Assembly (NCBI GenBank): GCA_020722575.1
Contig: DYKN01000001.1
Coordinates: forward strand, 194,795-243,688
Origin: Rikenella microfusus
Lineage (GTDB): Bacteria; Bacteroidota; Bacteroidia; Bacteroidales; VadinHA17
Length of the DNA stretch: 48,894 nt
Direction: 5' to 3'
Below, piece by piece: positions 1 to 6,008 of the stretch. Positions within the stretch are counted from its first letter, which is position 1. Every line of letters starts with the position of its first letter. The translations under genes were made by a program, and so were the position numbers. The notes under the pieces were generated by a model. It searched no databases, had not been told where the DNA came from, and saw nothing but the letters and a program-made list of their open reading frames with translations.

Positions 1-25
1 TCCGTCAGGTGCTTTTTACTATTCC

Positions 26-54
26 ACCCAACCTTTTTTAATCAATCTGATCTT
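26..54 (+). promoter_or_regulatory. candidate ECF-sigma promoter upstream of the sigma gene
   Basis: The sequence shows ACCCAACC at 26-33, 13 bases, then CTGATCTT at 47-54. The same two blocks with the same 13-base gap recur at 2162-2190 in front of the lipoprotein gene. An AAC-containing upstream block plus a second block about 16 bases later is the usual architecture of ECF promoters. I infer that the sigma factor encoded at 70 recognises both copies and so controls itself. Confidence 0.55.
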
Positions 55-69
55 AATATAACAAAGACC

Positions 70-630
70 TTGCAATTAAATTATTTGGATACAAGGGAAC
101 TTATTAAAAAATGCATCAGAAATGATGCTGGCGCTCAACAGGAATTATATTACCGTTTTGCTCCTAAAATGCTGAGTATTTGTCATCGCTATGCCTCGTC
201 AAGAGATGATGCTGAAGATATTTTTCAGGAAGGTTTTTTGAAAATATTTGAAAATCTGAATCAGTTAAAGAACCCCGATCTGATTGAATGGTGGATGAAG
301 AAAATATTCATAAATGAAGCATTGAGGCTGTATAACAGCAGAAAACGGATTAATCTGGTAGAAGATCTGTCGGTTTTAAGACCTGTGCCGGAAGTCGCAT
401 ACGGTATCTCAGAAAAGCTGGGGACAGATGAAATAACAAAATTGATACAGAAACTGCCACACAGAATGCGAATGGTATTCAATATGTATGTCATTGAAGG
501 ATTCAGCCACGCAGAGATTGCGACTATGCTTAATATTACAGAAGGGACTTCCAAATCAAATCTTCATGATGCAAGAAAAATACTTCAGAGAAAAATTTCA
601 GCGCTTGAAAAAATAAGGTTACATGGTTGA
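70..630 (+). CDS. RNA polymerase ECF-type sigma factor
   Basis: A 186-residue group 4 (ECF) sigma-70 factor that directs core RNA polymerase to a small regulon. Region 2 lies at about residues 25-65 (SSRDDAEDIFQEGFLKIF is the typical core-binding/-10 recognition helix) and region 4 at about 125-180, with the helix-turn-helix around GFSHAEIATMLNITEGTSKS. No region 1 or 3 and no extra domain are present. The only in-frame start near the 5' end is TTG at 70; no ATG lies upstream in frame before the window edge, so the start is moderately certain. The gene overlaps the next one by 8 bases, so the partner is probably co-translated and may act as its regulator. A motif at 26-54 shared with the lipoprotein promoter suggests autoregulation. 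Confidence 0.93.
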   Translation: MQLNYLDTRELIKKCIRNDAGAQQELYYRFAPKMLSICHRYASSRDDAEDIFQEGFLKIFENLNQLKNPDLIEWWMKKIFINEALRLYNSRKRINLVEDLSVLRPVPEVAYGISEKLGTDEITKLIQKLPHRMRMVFNMYVIEGFSHAEIATMLNITEGTSKSNLHDARKILQRKISALEKIRLHG

Positions 631-2125
631 TATGAATACCATTAGAACAGATAAAGAATTTGATGATTTTCTGAGGAAACGTTATGAAGATCATACTATT
701 GAGCCTGAAAAATCACTCTGGGAAGGAATAATTATGCGCCTTTATCAGAAAAAAATCGACAGAAACATATATAAAATCAGACAATTAAAAATCGCAATAT
801 CAGCTATTGCCGCAATTCTCACCGGAGTAGTTGTCTATAGCCTGATTACGACAAGGGGAAACAAGCATGAAACTCAAATTATTTCTGAGATTCCGGTTAC
901 ATCAGCTCCTGTCGAAAATGAAAATTTACTGAAATCCGGCATTAATAATAAGATCAATAATAAAAAACCAGAGTACTCAGACAAAACAGAAAATAAAAAA
1001 TTCAATTCGGAATCAAAAGAGAAAAAATCCGGATTAATTAATGAAACTCCAGCATCACCCGCGCAATTCATCAGTCAGGTTTCCGATTCATCTTTTAACA
1101 ACACTGTCTTACTGACCTCATCAGAATTTTATGATACTTCATCAGTAAAGAAAAGGGATATTCAGCCAATTGACCAAATTATATTACCGAAGTATATACA
1201 GCCCAATACATTGAAAATATGTGAACGCGAAGCATCAATATTAACCGGAGTAATCAGATCGAACTTAAATAAATCAGCTGATTCTAAAATAACAGCCTTA
1301 AATTCCATAAGAAGGGTTTCCGAAAAATCAAAACAGCCTGAACTTATATTACCGGAAGCTTCTTATCGTAGTCCTGATCAACCGGGGGAGCTAACCACAG
1401 CGGAAAACAGTCAAAGGCACACCCATTATTTCATCGAAGGATATGTTTCACCTGAGATTTCCTACCGGGCGCTTTCAGTAAATTCTAAATACAGCATGCT
1501 TGATTACGGCAAGTCATATTTTAACAGAGCAGAAAGACCTGATTTCACTTTTTCAGCCGGAATTTCAGGCGGATTCAAAATAACTGATAATTTAATATTA
1601 AAGTCAGGGGCTTATTATTCCCGGTACTCATTTAAATTCGAAACTAATGCCTCTAATTTGATAAAAATCGGCTCAGACGAAAATCTTGTATATACCTCTT
1701 CAGGCCCGGTAAAAATAACACTTATTTCATCTGACTCACTTTCAACAAAATCTCTTGTTAAGTCCTCCCTAAATTTTTCATTTTTAAATGTTCCTTTAAT
1801 TGCTGAAATTCATTTCAGGAATAATTACTTTTTAAACCTTGGGCTGAATCTTAGTATTCTTACCGGGCAGAATATGAACTGGCAGGCAGAGGATTATGAT
1901 GGAAATTTTTCTGAAACAGCTGCCGATCCGATCGACGGGCTTGAATTTGGCAGCCTGAGCATGACCGTAGGTGTAGGTAAAGAGAAATATATAACGCGGC
2001 AACTATCAATTTTACTTAATCCTTCTATCAGAATAAATCTGACTTCACTTAATAACACGGCACCTGTGAAGTCTTATCCATACTCCTGGGGTTTAAATGC
2101 AGGCATGAGATATTATTTCGATTAG
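623..2125 (+). CDS. membrane-anchored protein with C-terminal outer-membrane beta-barrel domain (putative anti-sigma partner)
   Basis: The 500-residue product starts with about 50 cytoplasmic-looking residues (FDDFLRKRYEDH, then PEKSLWEGI), has one hydrophobic segment at about 56-75, a long Ser/Asn/Lys-rich low-complexity linker to about 260, and a C-terminal half of alternating hydrophobic strands (from HYFIEGYVSPEISY to the terminal aromatic YYFD) resembling PorT-like outer-membrane barrel domains. There is no N-terminal signal peptide. It overlaps the ECF sigma gene by 8 bases. In Bacteroidota, proteins of this plan usually sit next to ECF sigma factors and are thought to hold the sigma factor with the N-terminal part; that role is inferred here. 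No zinc-finger anti-sigma motif is visible. The start at 623 could be 632 (a second in-frame ATG three codons later). Confidence 0.75.
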   Translation: MVDMNTIRTDKEFDDFLRKRYEDHTIEPEKSLWEGIIMRLYQKKIDRNIYKIRQLKIAISAIAAILTGVVVYSLITTRGNKHETQIISEIPVTSAPVENENLLKSGINNKINNKKPEYSDKTENKKFNSESKEKKSGLINETPASPAQFISQVSDSSFNNTVLLTSSEFYDTSSVKKRDIQPIDQIILPKYIQPNTLKICEREASILTGVIRSNLNKSADSKITALNSIRRVSEKSKQPELILPEASYRSPDQPGELTTAENSQRHTHYFIEGYVSPEISYRALSVNSKYSMLDYGKSYFNRAERPDFTFSAGISGGFKITDNLILKSGAYYSRYSFKFETNASNLIKIGSDENLVYTSSGPVKITLISSDSLSTKSLVKSSLNFSFLNVPLIAEIHFRNNYFLNLGLNLSILTGQNMNWQAEDYDGNFSETAADPIDGLEFGSLSMTVGVGKEKYITRQLSILLNPSIRINLTSLNNTAPVKSYPYSWGLNAGMRYYFD

Positions 2126-2161
2126 CCGGATCAACCTTTAATGAAAATAAATTGTTTCCAC

Positions 2162-2190
2162 ACCCAACCATTTCAGACGGTACTGATCTT
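2162..2190 (+). promoter_or_regulatory. second copy of the candidate ECF promoter motif
   Basis: ACCCAACC at 2162-2169, 13 bases, then CTGATCTT at 2183-2190, followed by an AT-rich stretch. Both blocks and the spacing match the motif at 26-54. It lies 49 bases before the lipoprotein start at 2240. The inference is co-regulation of the lipoprotein by the upstream sigma factor. Confidence 0.55.
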
Positions 2191-2239
2191 TATTATGATG
2201 AAAAACCAAAACTTATTTTTAACCGTAAATAGTTAAAAG

Positions 2240-3007
2240 ATGAAAACACTACAAAGAGTAAGCCCGTTGATTGTTCTGGCTGCCATACTATTAATAGTAT
2301 CAAGCTGTGCCAAAGATAATTCAGGTTTAGCCAAATCATCCCTGCTGGCTGTTGATCTGTCAACCGTTAAAAGTGCTGCATTGAACAACACCGGGACAAA
2401 AGGAAAAGCAGCCGGTGCATTTACGTTGAATTCTGCCAAAATCAGTATTTCAGATCTGATCATTGAAGAAAATTCAGGTAATGATGTTGAACAACAGGGA
2501 GATTACAATGATGGAGGTAATGACGCTGAAACCGGTAGCTATAATAAGACAGGCGGCGTAGAAATGGATGATGTCATTCTCCCGGGACCTTATACCCTGG
2601 ATGTGGGAAATGGTAGTATGTCAATAGACCAGATAGCTGTTTACCCGGGCACATTTAAAAAGGTCGATTTTAAGTTTAATATTAGCGATGAAGAGGGTTT
2701 CGGAGGCAACTCAATTGTTGTGAAAGGCAGCTATCAGAAACCTGACGGCACTGCTATTCCTGTTACTCTCAGGTCAGATTTCAGCCAGCAGGTGCAGCTT
2801 CCGATTGCCAATGGCGGTATTACAGCAGCTGCAAATAGTACCATTACTTTAACAATCGTATTTGATATTCAATCATGGATCAGCAATATTGACCTTTCTG
2901 GTGCAATTTTAACGAACAATGAAATTATTATTGATAAAACCAATAATGCTGATCTGCTTAAATTGTTTGAAGCAAACCTGACTTCTCTGATTGAAATTGA
3001 AAATTAA
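2240..3007 (+). CDS. exported lipoprotein of unknown function
   Basis: 255 residues. The N-terminus has a Lys/Arg-containing n-region, a hydrophobic core and the lipobox IVSSC with Cys at residue 23, so it is a predicted lipoprotein; the following residues are AKDNS. The mature part is rich in beta-prone, Asp/Asn/Gly segments (for example VEQQGDYNDGGNDAE at about 85-100, a possible metal-binding acidic loop) and ends with IDKTNNADLLKLFEANL. I do not recognise a family with confidence; the general look is like the small beta-rich lipoproteins (DUF4382-like) that Bacteroidota often place beside ECF sigma operons. The upstream copy of the sigma-promoter motif suggests that it is a regulon member. 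It is not fused to, and does not overlap, its neighbours. Confidence 0.8.
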   Translation: MKTLQRVSPLIVLAAILLIVSSCAKDNSGLAKSSLLAVDLSTVKSAALNNTGTKGKAAGAFTLNSAKISISDLIIEENSGNDVEQQGDYNDGGNDAETGSYNKTGGVEMDDVILPGPYTLDVGNGSMSIDQIAVYPGTFKKVDFKFNISDEEGFGGNSIVVKGSYQKPDGTAIPVTLRSDFSQQVQLPIANGGITAAANSTITLTIVFDIQSWISNIDLSGAILTNNEIIIDKTNNADLLKLFEANLTSLIEIEN

Positions 3008-3145
3008 TGTTTATATACTTAATTCAGCAATCTCGTGATTTTTTTATCGGTGTTATCCGGGGATCGAGATAAACGCAGTTCCTGGATTTAAAATTTTCCC
3101 TATTATATTACGTATCAAAAATTAAAAACCAATAATATAGAGAAA

Positions 3146-4096
3146 ATGAATTTAATTTCAACTAATAAGCTAACAGTTATTTTATTGATTAATCTTCTTC
3201 AGTTAAGCATAATTTTCGCGCAAGACTTCCATCAGACAGACTCCGTGAAGAATAGAAATTTCTACCAGACTGACAGCATTTTCTCTTTCAGGTCACAGAA
3301 AGGATATTTCCCGTCCCTGATTCATAATTTTGGTGAACAGGCAACTGCACCATTCCATTTCAAGGCAAAGCAATGGATTATTACCGGTGCTGCGGCAGGA
3401 ATTACTGCAGGATTGATAATAATAGACAATGACATCGATGATTGGGTTACTGTGCAGAAAGACAGGCATAAATGGGTTAACAAGGCCTCTCCTTTCATAA
3501 CTGAATTCGGAAGTAATGCAGGTATATTTTCCGTAGCCGGTTTTGGTCTTTTAAGCGCTGCATTTAAAAACGAGAAAGGAGTACAGACGAGCCTTTTGGC
3601 TTCACAGGCTGTTATTACCTCAGGAGTGTGGGTGCAGCTTATAAAGCATATCGCATGCAGGGAAAGACCTTTTTCCGCATATATTAATAGCCACCAGAAA
3701 GGAGGGCGCTGGTATGAACCTTTTTCACAGTTCGATCAGGATTTTGTTCCGAAGAAACCAGGATCCTCTTTTGATGCGTTTCCCTCGGGACACACGGCAA
3801 CTGCATTTTCAATTGCCACCGTTTTTGCCATGCAGTACAAAGATAAACCTGCCGTTCCTATAATCAGTTATTCTGCAGCAACACTGGTTGGTATATCAAG
3901 GCTTACCGAACACGAACACTGGGCTTCTGATGTTTTTTTCGGAGCGATTTTAGGCTACTTATGTGGAAAACAGGTTGTTTCGCATTATAACAGATACCAT
4001 AATAATTTGAATCAAAGGCATAATATTTCAAATGTTAAATCAGAATGGACTTTAATTCAAAACAACAATCAGGTTGGTTTATTAATTTCATGGTGA
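3146..4096 (+). CDS. exported PAP2-family phosphatase
   Basis: 316 residues with an N-terminal signal peptide (MNLISTNKLTVILLINLL, probable cleavage after IIFAQ). All three PAP2/vanadium-haloperoxidase signatures are intact: K-x6-RP at K167-P175 (KHIACRERP), PSGH at 213-216, and SR-x5-H-x3-D from S251 to D262 (SRLTEHEHWASD). The family removes phosphate from lipid phosphates or pyrophosphates, such as undecaprenyl pyrophosphate, phosphatidic acid or lipid A, on the periplasmic side. Hydrophobic segments surround the active site (ITGAAAGITAGLIII, VAGFGLLSAAF, AATLVGISRL), so it may be membrane-associated. The exact substrate cannot be told. It is followed by a strong hairpin terminator, so it ends this transcription unit. 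Confidence 0.9.
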   Translation: MNLISTNKLTVILLINLLQLSIIFAQDFHQTDSVKNRNFYQTDSIFSFRSQKGYFPSLIHNFGEQATAPFHFKAKQWIITGAAAGITAGLIIIDNDIDDWVTVQKDRHKWVNKASPFITEFGSNAGIFSVAGFGLLSAAFKNEKGVQTSLLASQAVITSGVWVQLIKHIACRERPFSAYINSHQKGGRWYEPFSQFDQDFVPKKPGSSFDAFPSGHTATAFSIATVFAMQYKDKPAVPIISYSAATLVGISRLTEHEHWASDVFFGAILGYLCGKQVVSHYNRYHNNLNQRHNISNVKSEWTLIQNNNQVGLLISW

Positions 4097-4173
4097 TTAA
4101 CTACTTCCTATCTTTAGTACCACCAGTTGCGTTTTCTTAATTGAAAAATTAAATATAAATATGATGTGTAACC

Positions 4174-4223
4174 AAAGTGTTAATAACCTGAATATTCAGG
4201 TTATTAACACTTTTTCTTTTTTT
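4174..4223 (+). terminator. 40-bp perfect palindrome with T-rich tail, probable terminator of the PAP2 gene
   Basis: Bases 4174-4213 are a perfect palindrome: AAAGTGTTAATAACCTGAAT followed directly by its exact reverse complement. A T-rich run (TTTTCTTTTTTTC) follows. As RNA this makes an 18-bp stem with a 4-base loop and a U tract, which is the form of an intrinsic terminator. The stem is unusually long and AT-rich, and its full symmetry could also serve termination from the other strand. Confidence 0.75.
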
Positions 4224-4250
4224 CTTACTTTTTTCTTTTGTTAATATCAT

Positions 4251-4266
4251 GCCGATAGCTATCGGC
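4251..4266. repeat. 16-bp palindrome GCCGATAGCTATCGGC
   Basis: GCCGATAGCTATCGGC is its own reverse complement. It sits exactly where the readable IS3-like transposase remnant ends on the minus strand. A weaker relative, CCGATaaATCGG, lies at 4918-4929 on the far side of the transposon remnants. These may be dispersed palindromic repeat units or ends left by mobile elements. Confidence 0.5.
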
Positions 4267-4677
4267 GCAGACTTGTACCGGATCGCCAGTATCTGATGAT
4301 CAATACCCTGATGGCAAAGCTGATTGTTGTAGTAATCGAAGTATTCCTTTAATCCCTAATAAAGATCAAGCCCATCAGCAGGTGCATTGGTATAAACGTA
4401 GTCGTACTTTACAGATCTCCAAAGTCTTTCAATAAAGATATTATCAAAAGCCCTGCCTTTGCCATCCATGCTGATCTATATCTCTTCCTTCTCAAGAAGT
4501 TCTATCCATTCATGACAGGTAAACTGACTTTCCTAATCCGTGTTAATAATCTCCGGCTTCCCATACATCTCAATAGCTTTTTTTGTTACCTCCAGACGGC
4601 ACGAAGCATTCAGAGCTTTGGACATGCCCCAGCCGACAATATAGCGGCTGTAAACATCGATAGTTAATAGTCAACAA
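4254..4677 (-). pseudogene. IS3-family transposase (OrfB, integrase core) remnant
   Basis: Reading the minus strand gives the C-terminal half of an IS3-type DDE integrase: LTIDVYSRYIVGW, then GKPEIINTD, ISMDGKGRAFDNIFIERLW, RSVKYDYVY and LKEYFDYYNNQLCHQG. The second Asp (NTD) and the catalytic Glu (FIERLW) of the DDE triad are readable. Three in-frame TAG stops interrupt it, at 4533-4535 (after INTD), 4476-4478 (before ISMDGKG) and 4356-4358. The N-terminal half and OrfA are missing and no start codon is available. It is a dead fragment; the extent is that of recognisable similarity, with ends approximate. Confidence 0.85.
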
Positions 4678-4727
4678 GTTTTAGGCGTTGGATCATAACC
4701 CGGTCTTCCTTGAGCTTTTATTAAAAA

Positions 4728-4874
4728 AAGGTGTGTCCGCGTCTTGAATGATTTGTAATAATAATCACTGTTATGCTTTTCGATCAATACGTTTATGTTA
4801 ATTTTATTTACCAGATTCATTATCTATTTGAAAATTGGCTGTCCGACAAATTTTATTTCTGTATCTTTACTCAT
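4728..4874 (-). pseudogene. N-terminal fragment of a second transposase (DUF4372/IS4-like)
   Basis: On the minus strand an ATG at 4872-4874 opens MSKDTEIKFVGQPIFK, then a TAG stop at 4824-4826, and the same frame continues IMNLVNKININ, LIEKHNSDYYYKSFKTRTH. This pattern (MSK-x-T, F-x-GQPIF, hydrophobic LV-K, EK-x-xSD-x-YYK-x-FKTRTHL) resembles the N-terminus of Bacteroidota IS4-group transposases carrying DUF4372. The frame then runs into unrelated sequence (AQGRPGYDPTPK, possibly an IS5-like scrap) and the IS3 remnant. So an element was disrupted here. Family assignment is from memory of the pattern and is moderately sure. Confidence 0.6.
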
Positions 4875-4912
4875 GTTGTACAGTTTTGTTTACAATGTAA
4901 ACTTACAACATG
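4872..4912. repeat. interrupted inverted repeat at the start of the transposase fragment
   Basis: CATGTTGTA at 4872-4880 is the exact reverse complement of TACAACATG at 4904-4912, and inside it GTTTAC (4888-4893) pairs with GTAAAC (4897-4902) around AAT. On the minus strand it covers the leader and start codon of the DUF4372-like fragment, so it may have been a translation-limiting hairpin or an element end. Confidence 0.5.
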
Positions 4913-5043
4913 GGTTCCGATAAATCGGGATTCGAGAAGTAAACTTCCTCTTTTTTATTAAAAAATTAGTCGAACCCTACTGATAGTTTTTAGATTTTAT
5001 AAAGGGTCAGATGCATTGATATTATTAAACTGTCACAATGGAA

Positions 5044-5469
5044 TTACATCTCAACCGTCCAGAAATCATCAGGCATCAGCCAGTCCTTATATTTCTCTTC
5101 ACCACCCCTGACTTTCCAGTCGGAATCAATTGTCAGTTTTGAACTGATACCTCCACGTGGATTGCAAATCATAACAATGCGCAAACGGTCGGGGTTGTAG
5201 ACTTCCATTAAATGGTCATATATAATGTTTATCAGTCTTTCATAAGATATAACAATATTACGTAACTGATAAATATATTGTTTAAGAGATCTTAGTTCAA
5301 TTATGTGTTTTTTTGGGTAAAATGCAATAAAGACTTTTGCAAAATCAGGCTGTTCCTTTACCCCGAGAAAAGTAAATTCTGGAATTTTTATTTTTATCTC
5401 ATATGCTTCGCTGGTGGGATTTGGCAGCGCCTTCAGGATATTTTTGTCGATGTCATTGTATGTTTTCAT
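5044..5469 (-). CDS. QueF-like protein lacking the catalytic cysteine
   Basis: 141 residues from the ATG at 5467-5469; a longer frame begins at 5583 (179 residues), but the extra 38 residues show no family similarity. The rest aligns by eye with the QueF (preQ0 nitrile reductase) T-fold: PEFT at 30-33, QPDFA at 40-44, the QueF motif as ELRSLKQY at 58-65, RN at 70-71, YE at 76-77 and NPRGGIS at 103-109. In QueF the segment before QPDFA is SLCP with the nucleophilic Cys; here it is FLGV, so Cys is replaced by Gly36. The Asp of QPDFA and the substrate-binding Glu (E77) remain, while the neighbouring His is Tyr76. The fold and purine pocket may be kept but the thioimide chemistry cannot be. No queuosine gene is adjacent. 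Whether it is an alternative enzyme, a binding protein or an inactive paralogue is open. Confidence 0.75.
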   Translation of the reverse strand: MKTYNDIDKNILKALPNPTSEAYEIKIKIPEFTFLGVKEQPDFAKVFIAFYPKKHIIELRSLKQYIYQLRNIVISYERLINIIYDHLMEVYNPDRLRIVMICNPRGGISSKLTIDSDWKVRGGEEKYKDWLMPDDFWTVEM

Positions 5470-5640
5470 TGTAATAAAAATATTCGGTATTCTTATGAAT
5501 TTGTGTTGCCTATCAACAAAATCTCTTATCCACTTGTAGTGAGCAAAGCATTTTTTATTTTCTTCCCTCAACATTGCGAGCATGTTTAGTACGGAAAATG
5601 AAAAAACTTTCTTTCGCTATGCTCAGAACTGATTTCATTG

Positions 5641-5711
5641 AGGTCGGTGGCGGATTCGAACCGCCGTAAACGGTTTTGCAGACCGCTACCTAGCCACTCG
5701 GTCAACCGACC
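5641..5711 (-). tRNA. tRNA-Cys (anticodon GCA)
   Basis: Minus-strand cloverleaf of 71 nt. Acceptor GGTCGGT pairs with ACCGACC, with T73 as discriminator (5641), as expected for Cys. The anticodon stem GCGGT/ACCGT holds the loop CTGCAAA, giving anticodon GCA. The T arm is GGCGG TTCGAAT CCGCC. CCA is not encoded. It stands alone between the QueF-like gene and the peptidase gene, and has its own promoter element at 5726-5733. Confidence 0.96.
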
Positions 5712-5725
5712 TTGTTTTCAGGCTG

Positions 5726-5733
5726 CAAATTTA
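5726..5733 (-). promoter_or_regulatory. TAAATTTG -7 element for tRNA-Cys
   Basis: On the minus strand TAAATTTG matches the Bacteroidota -7 consensus TAnnTTTG and ends 14 bases before the tRNA 5' end. A TTG lies 16 bases upstream of it, acceptable for the -33 element. Confidence 0.65.
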
Positions 5734-5926
5734 AAAATAATTTATTTATCAATTGTCAAAACAATATAATTTGGTTATCGAATTTTGATTCAGTAGTTAT
5801 TACTTTTGGACTTACTTGTCATGAGGAGGCAATATTTTACTCATATAATAAATAGTGCAAGCATAGATTTTATTGAATAATTTTTTCTGATTCGTTTTGC
5901 AGGTAAAAGTGGTTTGATAAACAGCC

Positions 5927-5958
5927 AAAAAATATGGCACAAAGGATATCCTTGTGCC
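5927..5958 (-). terminator. intrinsic terminator downstream of the S46 peptidase
   Basis: On the minus strand GGCACAAGGATATCCTTTGTGCC forms a near-perfect hairpin with one bulged base, followed by ATATTTTTT. It lies about 50 bases after the peptidase stop codon, in the right orientation. Confidence 0.75.
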
Positions 5959-6008
5959 CTGTGGAATTAAAATGGTTTAAGTAGTAATTTCAGAATTTAC
6001 GGATATAA

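Noticed and set aside
4356..4535. All three in-frame stops in the IS3 remnant (and the one at 4824) are TAG, which might hint at TAG read-through or recoding.
   Set aside because: Intact genes in the window end with TAG as a normal stop (for example at 2123-2125 and the mutA stop at 15370-15372), and the remnant also lacks its N-terminal half. Simple decay explains it.
4773..4961. A 62-codon plus-strand open frame inside the transposon debris.
   Set aside because: It is antisense to the DUF4372-like fragment, has no promoter or family pattern and a composition typical of AT-rich noise.
5470..5583. N-terminal extension of the QueF-like protein to 179 residues.
   Set aside because: The additional 38 residues show no QueF similarity and an ATG directly before the aligned region gives a natural start. 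It remains possible but less likely.
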